Of a stretch of DNA of 64,000 nucleotides, positions 1-10,555 are shown in pieces. The notes beneath the pieces were generated by a model. The model made no database searches. It was not told the origin of the DNA and saw only the letters and a list, made by a program, of their open reading frames with translations. Source of the stretch: Phycisphaerales bacterium Planc_01 (lineage in GTDB: Bacteria; Planctomycetota; Phycisphaerae; Sedimentisphaerales; Anaerobacaceae); the NCBI GenBank assembly GCA_001603075.1, contig LVBB01000148.1, positions 62,001-126,000 on the forward strand, given 5' to 3'. Numbering within the stretch: the stretch's first letter is position 1; each line of letters opens with the position of its first letter. Position numbers and translations under genes: made by a program.

Positions 1-477
1 AGCGGCCTCGGGATCGTGCTCGTAATCGGCCAGATAGACCGTTTGGCCCGGGCGACGGAACTCGTCGAGCTTGCTGGCTCCGCGCTGTTCTTTGCCGATG
101 GTGTTGCCCGATTTGATGTCCCAGGCGTTGATGCAATAGTCTACCGTCTGTTCGCGGTCCGGGTAGCTGGGACAATCGTAGATCTTGACCTCGGAATAGT
201 GTTCAACCTTGTCCGACAACCCGCCGACGTATCGCATGAACAACACCGACCACAGGCCGTCCGTCTCGTCTCGCGGCACCTTCATGTCGTTGTCCTGGGC
301 GTACATGTGCATCGCCAGACCGATCTGTTTGAGGTTGCTCAGGCAGCGGACCGTCTTGGCCTGTTCCCTGGCCTTGCTCAGCGAGGGCAACAGGACCGCC
401 AACAGCAGTGCGATGATAGCGATGACGACCAGTAATTCGATCAGAGTGAAACCGACAGCACGTTTCTCGACTCGCAT
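1..477 (-). CDS. Type II secretion pseudopilin-like protein (3' end outside window)
   Basis: The frame runs open from an ATG at 477 to the window edge, giving 159 codons with no stop seen. The N-terminus is a class III (prepilin peptidase) signal: a short basic leader, then [19 protein letters not shown], whose Glu at position 5 after the cleavage site is the family hallmark, followed by [17 protein letters not shown]. This form is typical of the many pseudopilins of Planctomycetota. The rest looks like the soluble beta-rich domain and contains several Cys. Such proteins are membrane-inserted, processed after the Gly, and may assemble into secretion or surface pseudopili. Function beyond this is unknown. 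Confidence 0.9.
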   Translation of the reverse strand, partial: MRVEKRAVGFTLIELLVVIAIIALLLAVLLPSLSKAREQAKTVRCLSNLKQIGLAMHMYAQDNDMKVPRDETDGLWSVLFMRYVGGLSDKVEHYSEVKIYDCPSYPDREQTVDYCINAWDIKSGNTIGKEQRGASKLDEFRRPGQTVYLADYEHDPEAA

Positions 478-697
478 TGCACTGTTTCCCTGTTGAGTGT
501 CGATTTCAATCAAGCACACACAACCCTGTCTGAAATGTAGAAGACCGCGTCCGTGGCAACAATCCCATTCCGCGCAAAACCGCTGCCCAAAATGCACGGC
601 CCCCCCTCGGCGCGCAACGCCGAAGACATTCGCATCCTGATCGGAGTGGGCGTTGCGTCCCACTCATATGGATCGCAGGGCTTCCATTTTGCAGGGG

Positions 698-3442
698 TTA
701 AGGTGCGGCCACGGCACAGATGCAGGCCGGGTCGATGCCGGTGACGCCTCCCACCGGTGGCAGAATTGTGATCCCGAAGATCGGTTCATCAGCCGTAATG
801 ACGATGGCGCCGGCCGCCTGACCTTCGATTGTCAGGCCGGGCTTGTACCAGTCGCCTTGTGCAAATGCGGCCGTGCCACCCATCGGATTGCCGTCGGCGT
901 CCCATGGCTGGATCAGCCCCTGGTCGTTGCCGCCGCGTTCGACGATGAAGATGGTCGTCACCGGCACGGCAAACACAACCGTCACCAAGCTCGAATCGTC
1001 CAGGCTGGCATACGTGCCGAGATTGAAATTGTCCGCATCGACCGCCGGATGAGCGGCGTGCTTCTCGAAATCCGCCGAGGTCGTGCCCAGGATCAGGCCG
1101 CTGACATCAATCCCATTGATCGACAGGAGCATCCCGTCGTTGCCGGCGGCCTCAAGGCTGTTGGCGGGACCAATCGTGATCGCGGCCGCTGCGGTGGAAA
1201 CGCCGGGCAGGAGCCGGAAATCGTCCACGTACAGGACACCCGAACCACTGCCTTCCACGCCGATCGCCAGCGTCCTGACGCTTCGCAGGTTTGTGGCGAC
1301 GGAGGCGAGATCGATACTCCACTGGGTCCAGAAGGCCGATGTGATGGCGTCGGCATTGCCGTCGTAGGCGACCTTGACGCCACCGATCTTCACGTAAACC
1401 TGGCCACCCGTGTTGTCGGCGCTGCCCCGGAAGTACAGCGTTAGAATTGCGGCGCCGGCGCGCGTCCAGTCCTGAGGGGTCTCAAAGGTGATCTGGGCTT
1501 CGGAGTAGGCAACGCCGCCCATGTTGTTGTAGAACAGCGGCATCGACTGTCTTCCGCCGTTGATAATGGCCTTCTCGGCAAACGGGGCATCCAGGTAGCC
1601 AACCTGAGAACCGTTCGCGTCGTCCTCAAAGCCATCGGTCCAGCTCTGCCAGATGGTCCCGCCCGCGTCGACGTTGTCGGTGTAGCCCTCGAAATCCTCC
1701 ACAACAAAGAACGCCGGCGTGAAGAAGCTCCAGATGTCGCCTTCCCACGCGCCGATGCTCTCGGCCTCGTTCACTTCGTTGATCTTCCAGTAGTAGGTCG
1801 TTCCCAGCTTCAGGTCCAGATCGCTCAACGCGTAGCGGCTCTGGTCGACTGTGTCGATCAGAGATGTCCCGTCGGTTACCGCGGATCTCTTGTCGCTCAG
1901 ATAGACCTCGTGCGAAACGGCCTCCCGACCGGCGCGCCAGCTCAGAACGGCGTCCGGCGCAACGCCGGTCGCGCCATCGGCCGGCTGCGGCTCTTTCGCA
2001 TGCACGGGAATGCTGAAGAAGCGGACTTCGCTGAGACCGAATTGGCCGAGGACACCCCAGCCGCTGTTGACGTTCAGTCGAACGAATCTGGCAGCCACGC
2101 CTTGCAGATCGATCGTGGTGTTGGCGCTGTAACCGGCCATGGCTGTGGCCCGGGCGAGTTCGTAATCGCCCAGAGCCGTCCAGTCGGTCCCATCCGTGGA
2201 GTACTCCAGGATGACGTCTCTGGCGCCGAAGCCAAGCACCGCTTCGAACTGCACGTTGTAGTTCCAGACCCACAGTTCATGGAGCTTGTGGACGCGGTCG
2301 AACTCATACTGAATCCATACAGGCTCGCCGGCCGCCGGCGACGTCAGCCACATGTCGGCGGCATCCACCGAGTGTCGATTCTCCTCGTTGAGCCCCGAGC
2401 CATTGATCGTGTTCTCCGGACCCGCACCGGGATCGAAACCGGATGCGGTGGCCGTGATGTTCACAATCGGATACGCCAGGGACTCGACGATGAAGCTCCA
2501 GACCTGTCCTTTGAAGATGCTCCCGTCCGTCAACACTTCATCGACCCGCCAGTAATAGGTCTGGCCGAATTCCAGAACGCCGGGGTCATATTCGCGGGCC
2601 GCCTGGCCCTGGCCGATCAATACGCCGCGCGGGTCGGCTCTGCTGGCGCTCTCGACATCCTCGAATGAAGCCCCGAAATACACATCGTGGCTGCTGGCCC
2701 CCTCTCCCGGCATCCAGCTCAGGACCATCTTTCGGGGCGCATCGGTCGCGCCATCCTTCGGCTGCGGGTCACGACTCTGCCTCGGGTCCAGCCGAATGGG
2801 GACGGCTGAGATGCTCAGAGTGTCATGTCCCGACGCCGTGATTCGAAGCCCCATCACCGGCTCCTCGCTGGTGAAGACATATCCGAAGGCGTTCTGACCG
2901 CCCACGTTGACCCCTGTATTGGCATAGGGGACGCCATTCGCGGTAAGCGTCAGGGCCGTTCCCAGCGAACCGTCGGCCAGAATGGCCTCAACGGTGCCGT
3001 TGTCATTGCCTCCCCGCTCGAATACGAAGATCATCTTCGTCGGAAGCGGAAAGATCGTCTCCTGGAAATCGATCCCATCGATTGACGAGATGCCTCCGGC
3101 GGCACCCGAGACACCGAAGGTCCATGTGTCGGCTTTCGAGCCCACATCGGAGACTTTGGGGTCGGAGGTTCCGGTAACCGTTGCAGCGGGCGCCGCGGCC
3201 CCTTCGACCCACAGGGCTGGCACTCCTGTCGCGGCGGGGATATACCACCGGGTCGTTGTGCCGAGCATGAGGTCCTCGTTGGCCACCACATACTCGGTTC
3301 CATCGTAGCGGATACTGACGAGCGCACCATCAACTACGGTAATGTCCGATACGCCGGCCAGTGTGTCGGCCCGCGCCGTGGTGCACAACAACATCGAGAG
3401 CAAGACAACCACAGGAGAAGTTGCCAGAAATTGCGTCTTCAC
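698..3442 (-). CDS. Large secreted modular protein (FN3-like repeats, discoidin-like domain)
   Basis: A 914-aa protein. I chose the GTG at 3442 because GGAGG lies 7 bases upstream; the frame opens 30 bases earlier. The first 26 residues are a classic signal peptide ending ARA. Two FN3-like modules carry the signature SHDVYFG/SHEVYLS...TYYWRVDEV (near residues 230-320 and 490-570). Between them is an F5/8 type C (discoidin)-like domain with the sugar-binding-type core YEFDRVHKLHELWVWNYNVQ. Two beta-rich modules follow, one near 580-740 (FEGYTDNVDAGG...) and a C-terminal one repeating the N-terminal FVERGGND pattern. No catalytic motif is visible, so it is probably an exported carbohydrate- or matrix-binding protein. 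It is a domain-level relative of the protein at 49630. Confidence 0.85.
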   Translation of the reverse strand: MKTQFLATSPVVVLLSMLLCTTARADTLAGVSDITVVDGALVSIRYDGTEYVVANEDLMLGTTTRWYIPAATGVPALWVEGAAAPAATVTGTSDPKVSDVGSKADTWTFGVSGAAGGISSIDGIDFQETIFPLPTKMIFVFERGGNDNGTVEAILADGSLGTALTLTANGVPYANTGVNVGGQNAFGYVFTSEEPVMGLRITASGHDTLSISAVPIRLDPRQSRDPQPKDGATDAPRKMVLSWMPGEGASSHDVYFGASFEDVESASRADPRGVLIGQGQAAREYDPGVLEFGQTYYWRVDEVLTDGSIFKGQVWSFIVESLAYPIVNITATASGFDPGAGPENTINGSGLNEENRHSVDAADMWLTSPAAGEPVWIQYEFDRVHKLHELWVWNYNVQFEAVLGFGARDVILEYSTDGTDWTALGDYELARATAMAGYSANTTIDLQGVAARFVRLNVNSGWGVLGQFGLSEVRFFSIPVHAKEPQPADGATGVAPDAVLSWRAGREAVSHEVYLSDKRSAVTDGTSLIDTVDQSRYALSDLDLKLGTTYYWKINEVNEAESIGAWEGDIWSFFTPAFFVVEDFEGYTDNVDAGGTIWQSWTDGFEDDANGSQVGYLDAPFAEKAIINGGRQSMPLFYNNMGGVAYSEAQITFETPQDWTRAGAAILTLYFRGSADNTGGQVYVKIGGVKVAYDGNADAITSAFWTQWSIDLASVATNLRSVRTLAIGVEGSGSGVLYVDDFRLLPGVSTAAAAITIGPANSLEAAGNDGMLLSINGIDVSGLILGTTSADFEKHAAHPAVDADNFNLGTYASLDDSSLVTVVFAVPVTTIFIVERGGNDQGLIQPWDADGNPMGGTAAFAQGDWYKPGLTIEGQAAGAIVITADEPIFGITILPPVGGVTGIDPACICAVAAP

Positions 3443-3928
3443 TGCTGCACCTCCAAAGAGAGAATTCAACATCGGATTTGGTCGGATTGCCTATCGGTTC
3501 TTGCGATGGTTTCGATGAGATGGATGTGGTGGGAAACCCGCAGAAAAGCCCAACAATCGGCAGGCCAAGGTGCCGCGATCGGCTTCGAGACGCTTGCATG
3601 CACGAATCCTGCCTCCATCCAGCCGGGCGACATCACACGCCTCCGAATCCCGTGAATCGACGGTACAACATACCCGAACACTCTGTAAAGTAGTTTTCGC
3701 GTGGCTTGGGATCAATCCCATTACGTGCGGATTCCCTTCGCAAAACGCGCAACCGTTCCAAAGGGGAGACTGATAGGCATCTGCAGAACGGTTGGTCGGC
3801 AAGAGACAGAGGGTCAAGATGTGTTCCATCATTGCTGGAACATAATGTCCTCGCGATCAAGGTCCGCCCCGGCCTGTCTCGCCGCAATGCCTTCCTCTTG
3901 CGCCTGACTCAATTCACCGACCGTCTTG
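3443..3928. other. Intergenic stretch without a recognisable gene
   Basis: This stretch lies between two minus-strand secreted-protein genes. Short frames exist on both strands, but none has a convincing ribosome site, a family signature or a signal peptide. It presumably holds the promoter of the 698-3442 gene. I see no clear hairpin, tRNA or repeat. Confidence 0.5.
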
Positions 3929-5941
3929 TCAATCGGCGACTGACAACGGTGTCGGCCGGCCCTTCATCGAATTGAACAGGTCCATTTGCATGGCTTTCTG
4001 ATCGATCTGGCGGATGACCTGAACGGGCGTCGGTTGCTCGGCCCTGGTCCAGCGATATCCGTTCTGCGGTCCGGCCACGACCACCGGCTCGGTCTCCTTG
4101 ATCCAGCCGAGGCCGAGGTGCTCGCTGATGATCGCCGAGAGGCAACTGGCGTCATAGAGGGCCTTGTTCCTTGCGGGAACGATGCTCTTGAGATACTGCC
4201 CGAGCGGGTGCTCGGCGTACAGGTGACCTTCCTTCGTCTTGTCGATGGCGACGCGCGCACCGACCGGGGCAGGCATGATCCACGTCTCGACCCCGCTGTG
4301 GCAGACGACGTACATGGACCATGGGTCGTTGTTGCCGTTGAATTCGTTGATGATTTCGTTGTTGGAGCCGCCGAGCCACATGATACGGATGCGGCCCTTG
4401 AGCTCGAAGCCTTCACGCCGGGCCTGCAGAATCGCCGAGGCCGGATTGGTGCCGGGTCCGACCGGCACGATCCACACGGGATTGTCGAGCGATGCCCCCC
4501 GCGCCGCGGCCAGGATGGCCTCGCTGGCCTCGGTCGGGATCGGCTCGGTGTCGTACCACCGGCCGCTTTCAGGGATGGTCAGTCGCCGGTCGGCCCCGCG
4601 AAAAACAAATGGCACCCTGTGCTCCGGCAGGCCGCTCTGCCGCGACAGCTCGATGACGTGCTGAATCTCCGCGTGGTTGATCGGCTCCTGCCCGCCGCCG
4701 TGGTGCACGCTGTTGATCCCCAGGATGTCCAGCTCGCTGAACAATGCGTAACCGAGGTAATGCTGGTCGTCCTGTTCGTTCTTGGCATCGGTGTCGAGAA
4801 GAACCTGCGGCAGGCCGAGCGTCTGCTCGGTGTGAACGCGGACCAGGGACAGACAAGCGTCCTTGTAGGTCCCGTCGGTGACCGTCAGAACGACCTTGTA
4901 GATGCCCGGCTCAGCAAATACGTGTTTGCATTGCTGCCCGGAGACCTGAACGCCGTCCCCGAAATCCCACCGATACTCGCGGATCGCGCCGAGCGACCCG
5001 GCGGCTGAAAACGCTACCGGCTGCCCGGCCATCACGGCCCCCGTCAACGGCACGATGCGGGCCTCGACCGGCGGCAGCACCGTCACCGTCCGACGGATGC
5101 GATCGGTATGCTCGCCGTCGGAGAACTGAAGTCCAATCTCCACCTCGCCGGTACGGGTGAACATGTGGCGTACGGTGCGGCCGGTCGCCCGTGCATCATC
5201 GCCGAAGTACCAGGACCAGGTCCGGATGTCGCCCAGCGTGGGTACAGCCGAGAACTCTACCGGTTGGGTGGCCCGGAGGGGCGAGTCCGGGACCACGATG
5301 CGCGCCGCAATGGGCGGACAATAGGCCGCGATCCACGACTTGCCGGGCTCTCCCCGGAAATGAACGCTCCGGATGGGGCTCTTGTCGTCCCGGCTGAAGA
5401 TACTGACTCGCAACCCGTCCATCGTCAGCGGCTCGGTGCCCGGTCCGCCCCAGATGTAGTACCCTCGGTCATACCAACCTCCGACGCCGCGCGCATGGGT
5501 GATCCATTGCCCATCGCGGCGAAACTCGATCTTCCAGCCGGTCGTCGGTTGCGGCTGATTGTCGTATGTCCCGCTCAGCGCGATCAGATTGACCTGCACC
5601 GGCTGCGGCCATTCGGCCATCCACCAGACGGGACGCTCTTCGCTGACGACACCCAGGTCTTCACCGAATCCCACGCCGTATTCGTGCCACTGCGAGGCCT
5701 TGGCGAAAGCGCCCTGCTGGAGATCAAAGATCATCTGATCGGGTGCCCCGCGAAGCCCCTTGTCGAGAGACTCGATGTTGCCCGAACCCCTGGCGTCCAA
5801 CAAGAGGTTGCGGGCGGTTTGGGAGATGGGGGCCGCGCTACACGCGGGACTCATCGAGAGAATCCAGGCCACAATGGCAACGGCGACAAGTGAACACATG
5901 ATGACGGGTCGACCCCGATGTCTTGAGCGGTGTGTTGTCAT
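3929..5941 (-). CDS. Secreted PKD-domain protein with nucleoside-hydrolase-like C-terminal domain
   Basis: A 670-aa protein. The ATG at 5941 has GAGGAG 7-8 bases upstream. A basic N-terminus and one hydrophobic segment ending CSAAP indicate export. Residues about 40-210 form a discoidin-like beta domain (WWMAEWPQPVQVNLIALSG). Two PKD modules follow: WSWYFGDDARATG and YRWDFGDGVQVSG, each ending in an F/Y-x-D-G-x-hydrophobic pattern. From about residue 385, VLLDTDAKNEQDDQHYLGYA matches the Asp-rich Ca-binding start of inosine/uridine nucleoside hydrolases (DTD...DD), then IVPVGPGTNPA and NGNNDPWSM. The fusion suggests an extracellular N-glycoside hydrolase, or a hydrolase fold reused for polysaccharide. 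It is divergent from the gene at 6201. Confidence 0.8.
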   Translation of the reverse strand: MTTHRSRHRGRPVIMCSLVAVAIVAWILSMSPACSAAPISQTARNLLLDARGSGNIESLDKGLRGAPDQMIFDLQQGAFAKASQWHEYGVGFGEDLGVVSEERPVWWMAEWPQPVQVNLIALSGTYDNQPQPTTGWKIEFRRDGQWITHARGVGGWYDRGYYIWGGPGTEPLTMDGLRVSIFSRDDKSPIRSVHFRGEPGKSWIAAYCPPIAARIVVPDSPLRATQPVEFSAVPTLGDIRTWSWYFGDDARATGRTVRHMFTRTGEVEIGLQFSDGEHTDRIRRTVTVLPPVEARIVPLTGAVMAGQPVAFSAAGSLGAIREYRWDFGDGVQVSGQQCKHVFAEPGIYKVVLTVTDGTYKDACLSLVRVHTEQTLGLPQVLLDTDAKNEQDDQHYLGYALFSELDILGINSVHHGGGQEPINHAEIQHVIELSRQSGLPEHRVPFVFRGADRRLTIPESGRWYDTEPIPTEASEAILAAARGASLDNPVWIVPVGPGTNPASAILQARREGFELKGRIRIMWLGGSNNEIINEFNGNNDPWSMYVVCHSGVETWIMPAPVGARVAIDKTKEGHLYAEHPLGQYLKSIVPARNKALYDASCLSAIISEHLGLGWIKETEPVVVAGPQNGYRWTRAEQPTPVQVIRQIDQKAMQMDLFNSMKGRPTPLSVAD

Positions 5942-6200
5942 GGTGACTCCTCATTACGACCTACACCCTGTTCATACCGGGGATCGAGCCCACGATTCGC
6001 CTATGCTATTGCGCCCCCCCGAATCCAAACAACCGAAAAGCGGCCGTCGCCATAACCCCGGACGGTGCCGCCAGACGCTTGAAGTCAGTCCTTTCGCGAT
6101 TGACACCCCGCGACACTGCGCCCAGACTGTACAGTGATGTCTGACGACCTGAGCCCAATAGGCATCAAACTGTCCCATCATGATTCGGAAAGGGTACAGT

Positions 6201-8018
6201 ATGAAATCCGGCAAACCGTTCGGACGATGTGGTTTGAAACGATGCGCAGCGGCGATGCTTCTGCTGCTGTCTTCGACAGTCGGTTTCGGACGCGATCCCT
6301 TGCAGCAGCCGTTCGATTCTCAGAGCATCTGGAACGCGCCGATGATCGAGATCTATCGCAACGACGCCGCATGGGACGTCTGCGTGCTCGTCACGGAGTG
6401 GGGTCCGGCCGGACGTGTGACGGACGAGCTTGAGCGCGCCTGGGGTTTTGAGATCAATCCCCCCAGCCGGGACAATCCGTGGGCGCGGGACATGGATCGG
6501 ATCTTCACGAATCTGCACGTCGTGGTCAAAAACGGGCCCGACCACATCGCGGGCGGTGGCCGGCCGAAGGCCCCGCCTTCTGAACCTCTCGATGCGCCAA
6601 CCCGCCGGATCGACATGCGGCCGCACTGGAACGATCGCATCGCACTGGCGAACCCGCACAAGGGCTGGTTCCATCACTTTCCCGACAACCATATCAACAA
6701 GTATGTCATCGCAAGGGATGAGGACTTGACGGAATTCCCAGGCATGGATCATCTGTATATCCGTCTGGCGTGGGCCTATCTCGAACCGCAGGAAGGCCGC
6801 TTCGATTGGGACGTGATCGATCGGATCATCGACAAGTGGGTCGGACACGGGATGGGCATCGCCTTTCGCATCTCATGCAAGGAGACCAGCACCGACCGAA
6901 TCGAGCAGCAGTTCGCCACGCCCAAATGGGTGATGGAAAGCGGGGCCGAAGGCGGCTTCTATCGCAACGGCCAGGAGGTAGGCCCCGATGGCCCGTGGGA
7001 GCCGGTCTTCGACGACCCGATCTTTCTGGAGAAGCTGGAGAACTTCCTTAGCGCCTTCGCCGCCCGCTACGATGGCAAGCCGTGGCTTCGTTACATCGAC
7101 GTCGGCAGCATCGGCGATTGGGGCGAGGGCCATCTGCACTCGGGCAGCCGAAAACACTATGGGTACGAGCCAAGAAAGAGGCACATCGACCTGCACGTGA
7201 AGCGCTTCCCCAAGACGCAGATCGTCGTCTCGGACGATTTCGTCTACGCGATTTCGGACAAGCAGGAACGGCTGCGGATGCACCGCTACATCGTCGAGAA
7301 GGGCCTGACCTACCGCGACGACAGCATTCTGGTGGACTGGTTCATCACCGCGCACGCCGAGACGTCGACCGTTCGCAGCCCCGAGCTGTTCGCCGAAATC
7401 TGGCGCGATCGTCCGACGGTCCTGGAACTGGAGCACTACAGCCACGTCAAGCGCGGCGGCAACTGGCTCGGCGCGCCCGATTCGTCGCTGGCGAAGTTCG
7501 GCGGCGGCCGCAGCGGCGCCGACTTCTTTCGCGGCGCCCTGGCGACCCTGCGGGCCAGCTACATCGGCTACCACGGGGACGCACGCGACTGGTACACAGA
7601 CAACCCGGACCTCACAGTCGAACTGCTCAACCGCTGCGGGTACTGGTACTTCCTTCACCACGTCGATGCCCCCGAGTCCCTTCGTGCGGGGCGCACGCAC
7701 ACAATTCGTCTGGCATGGGAGAATCGCGGCGTGGCCCCGGCCTACCATCCCTACGCACTCCAGGTGCGGCTCGTCGGGCCCGAACCGGCCGAGTTCGAGT
7801 TCGACGCGGGGAACCAGCGTTGGATGCCGGGCCCGGAGAATACCATCTACACTCAAGATTACGCCCTCTCGCTCCCCAACCGCCTGGCCACCGGCCGCTA
7901 CGACCTGAAGATCCGACTCCATGCAAAGAAGAAAGACCGGACCGTGTTCATCGCCCTCGACCCTTCCTTGCTTGACGATCAAGAGTACTACACAGTCGGC
8001 ACGCTTGACGTGGAGTAG
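6201..8018 (+). CDS. Secreted TIM-barrel glycosidase-like protein
   Basis: A 605-aa protein. I chose the ATG at 6201 because AAAGGG lies 6-7 bases upstream; an in-frame ATG at 6180 has no such site. A signal peptide is visible (basic, then AAAMLLLLSSTVGFG). Around residues 140-380 the pattern fits a GH-A clan barrel: NPHKGWFHHF, then YIRLAWAYLEPQEGRFDWDVID (typical of DUF4832/beta-galactosidase-like proteins), FRISCKE, YIDVGSIGDWGEGH and LVDWFITAH. The C-terminal 110 residues look like a DUF4832-type beta-sandwich (TIRLAWENRGVAPAYHPY). The substrate is unknown. The gene begins a run of three co-oriented secreted-protein genes. Confidence 0.75.
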   Translation: MKSGKPFGRCGLKRCAAAMLLLLSSTVGFGRDPLQQPFDSQSIWNAPMIEIYRNDAAWDVCVLVTEWGPAGRVTDELERAWGFEINPPSRDNPWARDMDRIFTNLHVVVKNGPDHIAGGGRPKAPPSEPLDAPTRRIDMRPHWNDRIALANPHKGWFHHFPDNHINKYVIARDEDLTEFPGMDHLYIRLAWAYLEPQEGRFDWDVIDRIIDKWVGHGMGIAFRISCKETSTDRIEQQFATPKWVMESGAEGGFYRNGQEVGPDGPWEPVFDDPIFLEKLENFLSAFAARYDGKPWLRYIDVGSIGDWGEGHLHSGSRKHYGYEPRKRHIDLHVKRFPKTQIVVSDDFVYAISDKQERLRMHRYIVEKGLTYRDDSILVDWFITAHAETSTVRSPELFAEIWRDRPTVLELEHYSHVKRGGNWLGAPDSSLAKFGGGRSGADFFRGALATLRASYIGYHGDARDWYTDNPDLTVELLNRCGYWYFLHHVDAPESLRAGRTHTIRLAWENRGVAPAYHPYALQVRLVGPEPAEFEFDAGNQRWMPGPENTIYTQDYALSLPNRLATGRYDLKIRLHAKKKDRTVFIALDPSLLDDQEYYTVGTLDVE

Positions 8019-8248
8019 AACCTCTGTCATGGAGGCAGCAACCATGCGACGAAGGACCTTTGCAGGTCCGCTGGCTGGATATTCCTGACAGCACGTGGCA
8101 GGAGCCGCAAACCATGGATGGCGGCGAGACAATGGGTTTGAAAACGCCCGACAAGAACCACTGGACAGTATCAATCGACCGGCTGCAAGATTGATGACCG
8201 AATCAAATGTACCGGTCACGGGCGATATCAAGGAAAGGGATGATCGTG

Positions 8249-10474
8249 ATGAAGGTGTTGATGCTCTGGGTTCTCTCGATTCTCCTGGCAGGCCTCCCAC
8301 CGTCTCTTGGGGCTGCGTCGCCTCGTTTGGAGTACGAAAGCTCCTGGATCGGCAACTCCTATCCCGGCGGGCAGCGCTGGGTGCCACAGGATATCGATCA
8401 CATCTTCGTCACCGCCGACGGCACGGTCTATTCGAACGTCCACTGGGAGGAAGGCGGCGGCAACGTGACCGCCTTCAAGGACGGCGAAGTGCTCGGTCCG
8501 GCCCGTCGGACCCATGGCTGGGGCAATCAGGCCGGCTACGCCGTGGCTGCCAACGACAGGTATCTGTACATCGCCGGTCGCATGAACAACGAGGGCGGCG
8601 GCCTGAAGGACCCGGACACATGGCCGCCCAAGGGCTTCGATTGGATCGGTGTGTCACGGCGGCATCGCAGCGATATCCAGAAAGGCGTGCCCTTTCCCGG
8701 CGGGAAGGGAGGCAAAGGGGACACGCTGCCCCGCGCCTTTCTGGTCGTCGATGAAGTGCCTGCCGGTTCGGAGCCAGGCGAACGTCGTCTGCACAATATC
8801 ACAGGTCTGTGGGCCACGAAGGAACGGCTCTATGTGAGTTGTCCCTATGACGGCACGATCAAGGTCTTTGACGCCGAATCCATGGCGCAACTCGACGAAT
8901 GGTCGGTGGAGCATCCGGGGGTGCTGGCGATGGACCGTGGCGGCGTGCTCTGGACGCTGCTCGAACCGGGCGGCGCATCGCCTCAGGAGATCATCGCGCT
9001 GAACCCTCGGACCGGCGAGAGAACCGGACCAACGATCCGCCTGCAGGAAGGGGGCGACGCAAAGGCTATATGCTTCGCCGCCGACGGGTGTTTGCTCGTG
9101 GCCGACGCCGGGCCGGCGCAGCAGATCCACATCTATGACTTCTCGTCCGGCGAATCGCCCCGATTGGCCGGTACCTTTGGCGCTCACGGCGGCATCTATG
9201 CCCACCCCGCCGGCCGCTTCGGTGATCTTCGCTTCAATATGCCCGCGGGGGTGGCAAGCGATGCCGAGGGCAATATCTACGTCGCGCATCGCGGCAGTAC
9301 GGGGGGAGGCAGCACGGTACTCGAAAGCTATACCGCCAAAGGCAGACTGAACTGGCGTCTCCTCGGCCTGCACTTCGTCGATATGGCCGACGTGGATCCG
9401 GAGTCGGATACCGAGGTGTTCACGAAGGAAGAGCGTTTCATGATGGACTACTCGAAGCCGCCGGGACACCAGTGGAGCTACGAGGGATACACCGTGCATC
9501 CGTTCCGCTACCCTCAGGACCCGCGTCTGCACATCTGGTCGGCCGGGGCATGGGTACGCCGCATAGACGGAAGACGGTTTCTGTTCGTCAACGACATGAA
9601 CGCTCAGCACCTGCAGGTATACCGTTTCGACGCATATTCCGGGGATGAAACGGCGATTCCCTCCGGCTTGTTCGCAGGCCGCCCTATTCGCAACGGCAAG
9701 GGCTGGCCGCCGCATCAGCCCGGAGAGGGCGAATGGATCTGGCGCGATCGAGACGGAAATGGCGCCTTCGATCCGAGGGAATACGACCGCAACGACGGCC
9801 GGGACGCGCCTTCGTACCAGGGCTGGTGGGTGGACGATACCGGAACGGTCTGGCAGGCCACGCAGACCAACGGCATCCGCCGCTTTCGTATGCAGGGTCT
9901 CGATGAACACGGCAATCCGGTCTGGGACTATGCATCCATGACCGTCTTTGACCATCCGCGCGAATTCAAAGAGGTTAGACGCCTTCGATACGACCCGGCC
10001 AAGGATGTCATGGTTCTCGGCGGCACCGCCGCCGAAAACACCAATCAGCACTGGAAACCCATGGGACCAGTCATCGCACGATACGACAACTGGAGCGGAC
10101 CGGACCGCGCGCTCCGCTGGAAGATCGTCACCCCCTACCAGAAGGGATCGACCGGCCATCATTCCTGCGAACCGATGGGTTTCGACGTTGCCGGCGAGTA
10201 CCTCTTCGTCCCATACACAGGCGCATCCCGCGAGATGGGCTTCAGCACAGGCCATATCGAGGTGTTTCGACTCAACGACGGTGGCAGCGTGGGTCACATG
10301 GAGCCTGCCGAGGAAATCGGCGAGATCGGTCTGCAGGATATCCGCGAATGCCTGCGAGCCTACCGCCGCGCCAACGGCGAATACCTTGTCTTTCTGGAGG
10401 AGGATTACAGGGCCAAAATTCTGCTCTACCGCTGGATGCCACAAGCGATGCAGGCAGTGGGCGCAGGAGGATGA
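8249..10474 (+). CDS. Secreted beta-propeller-like protein
   Basis: A 741-aa protein. The ATG at 8249 lies 9 bases after AAAGGG, and upstream in-frame starts are less well placed. It begins with a clean signal peptide (MKVLMLWVLSILLAGLPPSLGA). The body shows repeated blade-like patterns: ITGLWATKERLYVSCPYDG, AMDRGGVLWTL, AICFAADGCLLVADAG and GVASDAEGNIYVAH. These resemble NHL/SMP-30 propellers. An Asp-rich DRDGNGAFDPREYD segment resembles a calcium-binding EF-hand-type loop. No enzyme motif is recognised. It follows the glycosidase-like gene by 230 bases and probably belongs to the same extracellular programme. Confidence 0.75.
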   Translation: MKVLMLWVLSILLAGLPPSLGAASPRLEYESSWIGNSYPGGQRWVPQDIDHIFVTADGTVYSNVHWEEGGGNVTAFKDGEVLGPARRTHGWGNQAGYAVAANDRYLYIAGRMNNEGGGLKDPDTWPPKGFDWIGVSRRHRSDIQKGVPFPGGKGGKGDTLPRAFLVVDEVPAGSEPGERRLHNITGLWATKERLYVSCPYDGTIKVFDAESMAQLDEWSVEHPGVLAMDRGGVLWTLLEPGGASPQEIIALNPRTGERTGPTIRLQEGGDAKAICFAADGCLLVADAGPAQQIHIYDFSSGESPRLAGTFGAHGGIYAHPAGRFGDLRFNMPAGVASDAEGNIYVAHRGSTGGGSTVLESYTAKGRLNWRLLGLHFVDMADVDPESDTEVFTKEERFMMDYSKPPGHQWSYEGYTVHPFRYPQDPRLHIWSAGAWVRRIDGRRFLFVNDMNAQHLQVYRFDAYSGDETAIPSGLFAGRPIRNGKGWPPHQPGEGEWIWRDRDGNGAFDPREYDRNDGRDAPSYQGWWVDDTGTVWQATQTNGIRRFRMQGLDEHGNPVWDYASMTVFDHPREFKEVRRLRYDPAKDVMVLGGTAAENTNQHWKPMGPVIARYDNWSGPDRALRWKIVTPYQKGSTGHHSCEPMGFDVAGEYLFVPYTGASREMGFSTGHIEVFRLNDGGSVGHMEPAEEIGEIGLQDIRECLRAYRRANGEYLVFLEEDYRAKILLYRWMPQAMQAVGAGG

Positions 10475-10555
10475 CGGCGGAAGGGCCTGGTTTCAATGCG
10501 GTATACTGTGCGGCTGTGTGAAAGCCATCGGACAGTTTCGGAGAAAGAGAACGAC

